Shown here one piece after another: positions 11,501-23,500 of a stretch of 64,000 nucleotides of DNA. Below the pieces are notes generated by a model. The model was given only the letters and a program-made list of their open reading frames with translations, was not told the origin of the DNA and did not search any database. The position numbers and the translations under genes were made by a program. The stretch's first letter is position 1; every line of letters starts with the position of its first letter. Source of the DNA: Galbula dea. Taxonomy: Eukaryota > Chordata > Aves > Piciformes > Galbulidae. Location of the stretch: positions 1,984,001 through 2,048,000 of the forward strand of contig VWZX01009072.1 in the NCBI GenBank assembly GCA_013399015.1, read 5' to 3'.

Positions 11501-14500
11501 ACCAGAAAACCCCACAACCATCATAACCCCTTCCCCTCACTTCCCTACTTCACAATGAGCAGCTATACTTACGAGCATGCTTAGGAAAGCTAAGTGTGTT
11601 ATGAGCATAATATGGTAGTACAATCAGTTTACATCAGAAAGAATGAGCATTTCTTCTAACATCTAAACTACTAAGCACTGTAACACCCAAAGGTCCTAGT
11701 CATAATGACTGAAATGTGCAAAGTCCTATACAGATGTAGAGTTACAATACAAATTGAAACAGCTACCCGAATTAAAGACCTAATGTAGATTTATTTAGCT
11801 GCAAGATAAATGGACAGACAAAGCAGTTAAGTCAACTGTACAAGGTTTACAGAGTAACAACCATTGCTTCTTTAGCAGCTACTGACAGTTAAAGATTGTA
11901 TAGCCACTACATAAAAAATAATGAAACACTGTAGCCATGGATCTAGAAAGAACTGAAAGAGAAGCCATTTTCACCAAGAAAGAGGCAATTTTCCTTTCAA
12001 AGAGTTTAAGAATATTTTGTAAAACCTAGAAGGTATATTTCTGAAAAATAATAACATTTCCTTAAAGTGATTCTTGTTGTTCTACCAGGACATGTCTCGA
12101 AGTTGCTACAGCTAGTGCTCATTCTCCATTTAAAGGCTTTTCAAACTGACAGTAACCGTCCTCTGCATGCATATTTTTTCCACTGACCTAGAATTTAGGC
12201 ATAGCAGGAACATAGTAGTAGTGCCTTTGAGTTCATAAAATAAGGTAACTCATTGGGGTTTGCCAGATTTTTTAGTATATTTATTCTTGACATCCTTCTA
12301 ATCGTCACTGCCTGAAGTTGCAAAGATCTTAGGTTTTGTTTGTTTTTCAAGCATGCGCAACCTTTTTAGACAAAAATCACCTACTACCCATAACACACAA
12401 GTATCAACCACTTGGCAGAATATTACTCTTGTGCCCCTAGTTCTGTATGAGTTGAGCTGTAGATGTAAATCAGTTACCCTTGTATTTGTGTTGTACTCCT
12501 TTCCAAGATCCACTGTTCTCTTAACTCACGACCCATCGCATAGTACTTCTGAACCTCTCACGCAGAGGGTCACAGCTCTTGAGAGCGATCTCTCAAGCAA
12601 TAGAAAGCAATACAGCTGTTCTCTGCAACAGAGAGATTTTGCCTATCCTTGGTCCCACAGTAAATTGTAATTGAATTTTCACTGTTGCACACATGAAGTT
12701 AGAAGTCAGTGTTCCTTTTTGGAGGTCCATCAGTTGTAAATGCACTGGCTCTTAAGAGTAATTTGCTGTTCTGTTGTTTAATGAAATCTGTTCCAAATCT
12801 CTAGAAAATACTCAATTCATAGATGTTCAGTAAAATTACCTGAAATTTAGTATTGCAACTCTTTCATGATTTCACATGCTCTGGACATTTCTTTTGAACC
12901 TGTCTTCTCCAAGATCCTTTCTATTGGCAAGAGTGAGGAGACACCAAAATCATAGAGAAACAGAGCAGCCTTCTCCCAGCTTTGCAGGTCTGGGGCTACT
13001 CTTCCTGCAATTCATTTATCTAATGCTGCACGAAGTATGTTAAAACTAGGCACAGGATATGAGAACAAAAAAAGCTTATCCTTGCCCTCAATATTCCCTT
13101 TCCAGCACTTAAGGACGAATCTATATGAAGAACAGTGAGGTACCTCAGGCAGGTACTAGCTGGGAGGGGGCAGTATGTTCTCTAATTGTAAGGAACATCC
13201 TATCTGGAGTCTCATATTGAAGCCTTTACTCCTAAAGCAAACTTCTACAGTTTTAACAGATGGCTGTATAATTTACAGACACTAGCATTAGTCACCACTG
13301 CCTTCCAGATGGTGCACAGAAAATAATTTGTCCTAATATCCATTGCTAACAGTTACAGTGGAAGGTGAATGTGATTTCAACCTAAAGATATGAATCCCTT
13401 TTTAAATCATTTTTTGTGAGGGAAAAGAGAGAGGCAGAGGGGTGTTAAAAGTTTGTCAGGATCATGTTTTTCACTTTCAGAAAGTTAAATTACATCCCAA
13501 TGAAGTTACTGAAGAAAATGTTAAGGTTGCAAAGACAAGCACTCAAATTAGTAAATGCCAGATTAAGTTTGCCCATGCACCCTTATTTCAGCTTCCTTGT
13601 ATGCTTCAGTTACACAGTTGGAGTTTGTTTTCGGTTGGTTTTTTGGTTTTCGGATTTTTGCCCCAGTCCTCACCCCACAACAAGACCCCTGCCTCAATCA
13701 GTGCACAGGATGGACGACACACTAAAGATGAAGGGTTGTACAATGAGCAAGCTGTTTATGTTTTGTTTGTCGCAACAGGAGAGAGAGGGGGAAAGCACTG
13801 TCTTGTGTCTAATGCCACTGAACATCACTTTGGAGAACTGGAACCTATTTCTGCCACATCTAACAGCACACAGAACTTTGTGAAACAAGTTTTTACAGAT
13901 GATCTTGACACTTTTTACTCATTTCTGGACACCTAAAGGTTCTGACTCACAGAAATAGTTAACATTCACAGAACAACTAAAGCTACTATTAACCTAGCTC
14001 TAGAATAAAGCGGTTTGAAACACCACCTGCTCAAAAAAAAATGAGATGGGATCCTAGACTTCTCAAACAGAACCCTCAAAATTAGTTAACACAGCTTTGA
14101 ATACAGAAAGACTTCAAGCTATACACCTTCAAGAGATGAGAAAGCTGCAGCATTACCCCCATTTTATGAACAGGGGTATAAGGAACAATTAAGGTCTATA
14201 AATGATTAAAATTCAGTGACAGCAACATACAAAAGTCTCACAAGGAAGTTCATTCATTATTCAGTGCAGGGTCTGTATGGTGTGCAGTAAGTTAGGAATG
14301 GGGCCACACACTGAATGATGAGGATAAAAAGAAATATTGAATAGCTACCCATTCGGTGAGCACCGTCCATCTTGTGCACTGAATGAGGTAGGCCTGTGGA
14401 AAAAATAGTATGACGGTGTAATTAACGACCATATCACAACGCATACCCACGTATAGCACAGGGGTAAACTTAATTCTGGCATTTCCTAGTTTTTGAGTGC

Positions 14501-17500
14501 TTGACTTAGCAACCTTGTTCTGTTTACATACATTTTACATAACAGTATTCAATAAACATTTTTTAATGGTGTCCGTAATTGGCACTAAGAGAAGATCATT
14601 CTTTCACATTTCTTAATACATGTCAACTGCAATTAATATTTCTTACTGGAGGCATTAACATATACTGTAGCACTTTAAAAACACTAAATAGCATTTCTCT
14701 CAAAAGTTTACTAGTGATATAATGGGGATACTAGAAGGTGGGAAAATACTCATTTTCATCTAAAATTAACATGTGGATGTGAAGTTTGTCTTTTACAAAT
14801 AAATAAAACCAGCTTAGTATTTTTAACTATTGAATTCTTATAAACCTTATGAGAGTAATACAGATGTTGTCTCAGCACCTTTGAAAGGCCAGGACACATT
14901 GTAGGTGCTAAATTTTAAGATACTCAGGTATGAAGAATGTAACATTGATTTCAAATGTTCTTGAAAATGCATAAAAAGTTCATTCTAGAAGTATATTCCA
15001 TGACATTGTTGAGCTCACCCTCTTCCTCTTTTGTTTCTTTGTTGCTGGTAGGAAAGCACACAGACACGCAGGCGTGCAGAATATTGCGGTTCCCATCGCA
15101 TCTATGGCCAAGGAACGTCTGCAGCATTTGTGGATTCTGATCCAAGACAACAGCTTGTTCAAGATTCATCAGGTACTGTCTGCAAGCCTCATAGTCACAT
15201 CGGAGAATGTGCTGCATTAAAGTTTGTTTCTGTACTCAAAAGAATAAAATAGGAGTTTAAAATACAAAAGACAGATATACTTCTAGTCTTCTGTTTCTGA
15301 AATTAATAGACAGGTCTTAATCTAGGACACTGACTGGAAGCCAGTGCAGGAACCATTGAGAACAAACACCATCTCAATTACAGCACTGTTAAAAACAGAG
15401 AACAGCATGCACTCAGGCACAGATGAGTTAAAGGAAAGAAGAGGCTTAAGCAGCAAAAGCTATTAGGTTCACAAAAATATACCTTTGGCTTCACAGCTGG
15501 GTTCTTAAGATAGATTACTTCTATTTCATGGCTACTTCTAATGTGGGGAAAAGTGGCACAACTGAAAAAACTATGGTGTCTACATTAACTAGCTCTTACA
15601 TATACATGCTGAAAAGTGAACAAAGAGAAGCTGTTGAAGGTCTGGGAGGCTCACTCCATATATAATAAGCTTTTTCATAGTGATGGAATACTCCACTGTG
15701 AAATCAATCTCAGTCTAAAAGGTACAGAACACCTCCTGGTGGAAGCGCAGCATACAGCTTTATCTAACTAAACTGCACCAAATCATGGTTTTATACACAT
15801 ATGATATATAAATTGACAGCAGAATTATTCATACAGCATCACAGATAAGTACAGAACTCTACAGGCGATTCAAGTGACAAAATCTTCACTTGATTCTCAA
15901 TCTCCTAATATATGGTCCGAATATAAGATTAAAAAAAATGAAGTATTGCATTCACAAGAAAACAAGATGTTACATCCCTGAGAAAAACAGTGCACCCTTA
16001 AAACAAAATTGTATACTGGTAGTATATGGTATACTATGCTTTGAAAGGTAACAGCTTGAAAAGTAATGCCTAAAAAAACTTATAATTTAAAAGCCTGACA
16101 CAGAAGCCATGCACCCCCAAAATGGATCTTTCACTTCACTATGTAGATTTGTTTGTGCTTTAAAGTTTCCAAGAGAATTTTCTGGTGAAATAGTTTCTTT
16201 GCAATAGTGAAAATACAAATTGAGATCTAAACACAAAGCTGCTTTAAGCATAACTTTACAAAAGCAAGAGGGAAAAAGCATGTAACTCTGTAGTAAAGAA
16301 AATATTTTACCTCAACAGCCATAATGATAATAGCAGCTTTCTTTTTGATGGTCGAGTTAGCAGGAAGATTTGTTAAGGAATGAACACCCATTCCAAGACT
16401 ACTAATGGGTGGAAGATCAAGCCAGTCAGGGTCTCTTATCCCACCCATACAATCTTTTGCCATGGGATAGATTGTACCATTTCCATCTCTAAGAATAATA
16501 GGAGATTCCTACATTTGGGAAAAAAGTTTTATCATTCAGTCTCCACAATTATAAATATCAACCTTCACAAAAGGTCCAGTTCTGCCTGACTGCCAACAAC
16601 AACAGCAGTTCACCTAAAAGTCTCACTTACACCTTTGTCTCTTATCATTACAAGTGGCACAGAATAAGATACCAGATTCCCTTTCTCAAATGCCTGAAAT
16701 GTGCTTAACATGGTAAATGCTATTAAAAGTATCTTCTTCATGATAAACTAAAATGATTTTGGTATTTTTTTAATCTCAGCCCTCCTTATGGATGCCTGCA
16801 CACTGTAATCAAGCTGTATAATCAGACAAAATAAGATACTTAACACTGGATAGTAGAAAGAGCTGCACAAAACCTCAATACATTTTTAGTATCAAATTCA
16901 GGGGGGTTTTGTTAACATTTCTATTTATTCTCAAAAGTAGATTTTCATCTGACTAAACTCCAAAATATAGCTAGATAACAAGTTTACAGTAACACAAGAA
17001 CTACTCTGTCAAATTCGGTTTGGGTGGGTTGTTTTTTGTTGTTGTTGATTTTTTTGCCATTTTACTTTTTATTCAAGGTAGAATTTGGGTAAGATTATTA
17101 AAAGTGCTTAAGTGAGCTAGATTGCTATTCCCCCTCACGCCTTCAAAATGTTAATGGTAGCAGCAAGTCTTTCATAACCCATTTGAAGAACTGTTTCTTT
17201 GCCAGTCTTTGGAAAAGCCTGACAAAAGGCTGTACCATCCCATTCAAAGATGATGGAAGTGAAGTGTAGTGAGGTGAAATGATTGAGATGCAAAACCACA
17301 AACCTGTCCAGCTGTAAAAATAGCAACACTTCTCTCATTCTGACCCAGGAATGCAATGCTGCTAGTAGGGAAATTATTTTCTTGTTCAGCTTTTCCTGTG
17401 GCAAGGTCAAATATGCAGTATCGAACCCAGTTCCCAGTCTTCAGAACAGCATGCACTCCTTCAAATACACACAAAGAAAGAAGTCAATGTCTTCTACTGA

Positions 17501-20500
17501 TGGCAGAACTCCTAACTAAAGCACTTTTAAGGAATTACTAATATCAATGGAAACAACTGTTTATGATAGTAGTTGTTTTCCACTAGGAAGAGAGAGAGAT
17601 AATAAAAGGATCCAACAGAGCACCTTACAGGGGAAGTCCTACTTACCTTTTGAGTCTACATTTACTGCTAGGATCTCTGTTTTTTCCGGAATACACAGCT
17701 TTTTAGGTGTCCTTTGAAAACAGTCAGGAACTTTTGGAGTTCCACCAGTTTTTACAACCTGAAAATACACACAAAAATTTAAGATACAGTTAAGCACACA
17801 GTGCTGACATTTGAAAATACTGCTTGTTTTGACAATGTTTTAACAAAGACATACCTGCAGTTCATCTATTCTGAGCAGCCTACAGTCTTGGAGAAGAGAA
17901 GAAGGATCAGGATCTGAATTAGAGCTGCTCTGACAGTTTGCATTACTGGAGGTGCCTGGAAATTTCACAGCAACATAAGCACCATCCACTTTTAGCACCT
18001 GCAAGCAGAACACATCAGAATTCTACCAAAAAGCTTTGATCAGAAACTGTTTAGGTTGATTTGCTTCAAAATAAACCAGATCTTTATCGGGGGGAAAAAA
18101 AAAAATCACAATTATCAGTGATAAAATTCTACAGCATTTGGTCATTAGCCTTCTTGTTTTTCTAAAATTACTGCAATCTAAAAAAGCTGGGCTTTCTTAG
18201 TAACTTCATGGGCATCCAGGGTCAGATCAAAGGTCCCTTCATTTCAACACCCTAGCACCAACTAACTAGAGAAGCTCCTACTGATACTTCCCTGGAAACT
18301 GCAGAACAACTTGAAGTTTAATAGCCTGGACTGACTCCTCTCTTATTAATTTGTCCAATCCCTTCCAGAGATAAATGCTATTCTTGTGACAATGAGTTCC
18401 AAACAAAAAATATCTACACTGAGCCTTCTCCCTCTTTATGTGTTCATTAGCTCTTGTACTACAAGAAACATCTAAGAACTTGAAAGTCTCTGTTGCAGTC
18501 TGTGTGTTGATTCCTCAAGATGACTCTGCATAGCAGGGAAGAAGTAAAAAAAATGTTCATCTCTACGCCTATGACCTGTTCCTTAGCAGTCCCTTAGCAG
18601 TGAAGGATACTGACAAGTCTATCCAGATGTATTTCATGGATCTGTCTCTTTCTCTGCGCCCCAAGGAAATGGAATTTATTCAACTCCATCCTGACACAGT
18701 CACTTCTGAAACTGTAAGCCTCTCCAAAGAGTTGCTGCCATGCGTATCTAATCAAAACTGTCAAAAACCGTTTTCCTTGCTACAGAAACATCTTATGGTA
18801 TCACCAAACAGCAATGCCTTTGGAATTTCCAGTTGAGACTGTAATTTTATCAGAAGGAAAACAAAACTAAGATGGGAGGGGGCAGGGGGAACAACAGCCA
18901 AAGTTTTAAATTTTGAGTAGAAATAAGATCTCTGTGTGCTCTGAGGCTTGATCAAAATTAGATACAAACAACTATCAGTCATGATTGGGGCCCAGTTTAT
19001 CAGTAATTTCTACACAGAAAGTGCTTGTAAAGCAGTATTAAAGATCTAGATGTAATTGGCTTTATCTAAAAGGTCCCTGAAAATAAAACACCTCTCAAAT
19101 TTTCAAGATACTGCAGGTAATAAAAATCCAAGCATTTCCAGGGTGTTTTTTTCCAATTTCTCCAGCTATCTAGGTGCAGTCTATCAAGGATGCTTGAGAA
19201 AACAGATGCACTGACAAACAGGAAAGTATTAGCTAAATTTTTGGAACAAAGATTACTGTGTAAAGACAGAGCACTTGCTCCCCATATGCTGAAACTTTAC
19301 TCTAGCAGCAGAGTTCCTAGTTCTAGTAATAGAGCATCATGGATAGCTGTAAGAATACTACTCAAAAAACCTCAAAATTCAGCCCTAGTCAAGACTCATG
19401 AAGATTAACTCTGATCTGGACTACACATGGAAGACTAGACAAAGGTATCTCTGGGTGGAGTCTAAACAGGTACGACTTCTGAACTCCTGAAGTCTTAAGA
19501 GCCCAAACCCATATGATTATGTTTTTGCATTTGCATAATGTTTTGTACACATTCAAAAATTATTTATGCATAGAACAGTCAGATCGTGCAGAATTCAAAT
19601 TATCTTTGTACTTAATTCATTTCACAACAAGCTAAACTACAAACATTACACAGAACACATAACAAAGTGTATTTCTGTCTTTAACCTCAACACCACTAGG
19701 TAAAAAAATTTTTGTGGTTTTGTCTGTTGGATTCTAACTAAAGTCTAGAGTGTTACAAAACTGTTAAAAGGTAAAAAACAAGAATGACATATCCATCACT
19801 GGAAAAGGACAGCACGCTTTATGATGGAAAAAAAAAAAAGCACTGTTGCCATAAAAGACCAATATAGAGTAGACCCAGTACCAACAGCTCTAATCAGAAA
19901 ACAGCCTACTTATCAGTTTCAGCACTTCAGTGATAATATCAACATAGAAAAGTTCAAGCTCTTCTAAATTTATTGTAGTTGTTGTTCCTGATGCAGCACA
20001 CAAAACCAGACACCTTTACAACTGTATAAAGGAATAGTTAAACTGTCTCTGTCCTGAAAATCCTAGGACCTAAACCACAAAGGACAGATAAGGACAGAAA
20101 GTGCTTTCCCAAAACTGGTATGAGAGGCAAACAGTGGTTTCAGTGACTTGAAAACCTTGCTTAGAAAAACTGAAGTGTTTCAATCAACTGAGTTGCTCCA
20201 TACTCCCTTTTGCAGAAATGACCTAAACTTGATAAAGAAAATTTTTTTGGCCTCCTCCTCTCAAATATACTGCTCAAGGTAAATCTTCCACTCCCACTAG
20301 GGACACAAGTCAAATAACTCTTGACTAAATCCAACTGCCTTCTGTTGGATAGTTATTTCCTCTTCTAGTAACTTTTTCTTTTAATCTTCTATGAAGCAAG
20401 CAGAAAGCAATTGAACCTTTTCATTTTGTGGAAAACCTTTACTGGCTTTCCTGTTGCTCTTATTTTCGAAAAGCATGGCAGTGATCTGTCTAGATGACCT

Positions 20501-23500
20501 AATCCTTTCTAATATCCCACAGAAATGCCAAAGGAAAATCAGTATTTTTCCTCTAAGGAGGTCTTAGTCAGAGCAGAAGTTTACAAGAGAAAAAAATTAA
20601 AAAATTACAAGGACCAAACTAACAAATTTTTCTGGAGTAATAAATCAAATAACTTAAAAGCCATGTTAATGAAGTATATCATTTCTAATCAAAGCATTTC
20701 TGTTCTTTGGTTGTCCACACATGAGATTTACCCAAATCATTCAGCTGATACGTATGTAAAAGTCAGTCACAACATGCGTCAGTAAGTCTGCACAATCTCA
20801 CTGGATATGTGGGAGTTACTGCTTAAGTCACCAAAAATAACCTGTTGGATAAAACCACATCTACTTTTCTTAATACTGTGGTTCAACATAAAGTACAGAA
20901 CACTATTTCTAAAGATTTGCTGCATTTTCTTAACAACACATTCAGGCCATTATTATCATTGTGTCATGAACAAATAAAAATGCAGCAAAAGACACACTTG
21001 TCAGAAATATTTTCAAGCATCCTCACAACAATGACTCTTTTAAACAGTTGGCTTAGCTAAAAAGAAAACCTGTTTTTTCTCCCTCCCCAAAGATGGCGGG
21101 ACAGTGTACTTTAGACAAACCTTGCCAACAGGAACATTCTTTACGTCTTCCACAAACACAACTTCCCTCAGAGACCACTGCTCTTCATTCACTTTCTCCT
21201 CCTCTTTTGGGGCAGGAGTAGATCGTCGTCGTTCTGAGACAAAAAAGTTGTTACCAAAAAAGAGACTTGAAATATTTAAACAAAAAATTGTTTTGATTCC
21301 AAGAACTGTTATGCTTGCTTAGATACTCCTTACATCAAGTAGTCACTGCTTACATAAACAAATTTAAAGTGAAGACTGACAGTTCACTGATTAGCTGAAG
21401 TCTATTACAAAAACCTTTTATATATATATATATGTATANGGATAATGAAATTAGTACAGAATCTTTGTGGAAGTGCCTTTTATGAGAGCTTCTTACCTAC
21501 ACAATTATTTTATGTTACTGTGATCTACGCATTACTTACTATATGGCATTGATGCACTGCTTGCTATTGAAGATGCATCACTGCAAGTGGAAGCAGGGGA
21601 TGGTGGAGGACCCATCTCAGTTTTCACTGGTTCCTGTTTGCTTTCAGGTCTATAAGAAAAGGTGTTATTTAGAATGAAGAAAGACAAAACTGAAATTGAA
21701 TTTTCTGTGAAAATAGACAAAGAGTTAGTGTGTCCCAACTAGGTTCCTTTAACAATACTTTAATGCAGTAACTCCATACTTGTGAACAGCCATCTTAACT
21801 GAAACATTTAAATGACAATTGTCAACTCAATCTTTTTGTTTGTTGTTGTTTAAACTATGGAGAAGCTGAAACAGGTCTATCAATGCCATGAGGAAGAGAC
21901 TGAAAACAGCTAGTTCCATAACAAAACCACTCACAGTTAGAATCATAGAATGGTTAGAGTTGGAAAGGACCTTTAGAGGTCATCTAGTCCAAACCCCCTG
22001 CAGTGAGCAGGGGCATCTACAAGTAGATCAGGCTGCTCAGAGCCCTCTCCAGCCTGATCTTGAATGTTACCAGTGATGGGGCATCTGTCAGCTCTCTGGG
22101 CAACCTGTTCCAGCACCTCACCACCCTTACTGTGTAAGATTTCTTCCTTATACCCAGTCTAAATCTCCCCTCCTTTTGTTTAAAACCATCATCCCTTGTC
22201 CTGTCGCAACAAGCTAAAAAGCTGTCCATATCTTTCTTATAGCCTCCCTTTAAATACTGGAAGGATGCAGCAAGGTCTCCCAGAGCCTTCTCTTCTCCAG
22301 ACTGAACAAGCCCAACTCTCCCAGCCTTTCCTTATAGGAGAGGTGTCCCAGCCCTCTGATCATTTTTGTGGCCCTCCCCTGGACGCACTCCAACATCTTC
22401 ATGTCCTTCTTATGCCGATGACTCCAGAGCCAGACATAGTACTCCCGGTGAGGTCTCACCATAGCAGAGCAGAGGGGCAGAATTGTCTGCCTCCATCTGC
22501 TGGCCCTGGTTCTTTTGATGCAGCCCAGGATTTGTTCAGCCACCTGGGATATGAGTGCACATTGCCGGCTCATGTCAAGACTTTCATTCACGAGTACCCA
22601 AGGTCATTCTCTGCAGGGCTGCTCTCAATCACATTATCTTCCAACCTGTATTGATACCAAGGATTGCCTGGACCCAGGTGCAGGACCTTGCACCTTGCCT
22701 TGTTGAACCTCATGAGGTTCACAAAGGCCCACTTCTAAAGCTTGTCCAGGTCTCTCTGGATGGCATCCTGTCCCTCTGGCATGTCAACTGCCCCACTCAA
22801 CTCAGTGTAATTTGCAAACCTGCTGAGGGTGCACTTGATTCCACTATGTTGTTGATGAAGCACAGGTCCCAGAATGGATCCCTGAGGAATACCACTTGCT
22901 ACCAATCTCCATCTGGACATCAAGCCATTGACCACAACCCTCTGGATGCAACCATCCAACCAATTCATTATCCATTGAACAGACCACCCATCAAATCCAT
23001 ATCTCTCCAATTTAGAGAGAAAGCTGTTGTGGGAGACCATGTCAAAGGCAGAAGTACAGAAGTACAGACAGATGACAACCATAGCTCTTCCCCTGTCCAC
23101 TGATGCAGTTATTTCATCATAGAAGGCCACTAGGTTGGTCAGGCAGGACTCACCCTTGGTGAAACCATGCTGGCTGTCTTCAATCACCTCCCTGTTCTCC
23201 ATGTCCCTTTCTATAGCTTCTAGGACGACCTGTTCCATGATCTTCCCAGGCACAGAAGTGAGGCTGACAGGTCGGTAGTTCCCAGTGTCCTCAGTACTAC
23301 CCTTTATAAAAATGGGTGCAAAGTTTCCCTTCTTCCAGTCCCCAGGGACTTCACCTGACTGCCATGACTTTTCAAGTAACACAGAGAGTCATTTGGCAAC
23401 CACATCACCCAACTCCCTCAGGAACCTGGGATGCATCTTGTCAGGTCCCATATATTTAAGTATATTCAGGTTCCTAAGGTAGTCACGAACCTGATCTTCA

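Larger units (their letters stand above)
11163..15018 (-). other. Intron w20/w21 with complementary segments
   Basis: 3,856 nt. This intron holds the candidate microexon (14349-14393), a 29-nt inverted repeat (13688-13716 with 14364-14392) and a local hairpin (14254-14320). The 164-codon plus-strand frame at 13442-13936 shows no protein-like features. The rest, 11163-13680, is unremarkable AT-rich sequence. Confidence 0.75.

Noticed and set aside
13442..13936. A 164-codon open frame on the plus strand, the longest outside exons and CR1
   Set aside because: It overlaps a 139-codon frame in another phase, has no recognisable domain, and lies in an intron of UBR5. A frame of this length is plausible by chance in 64 kb.
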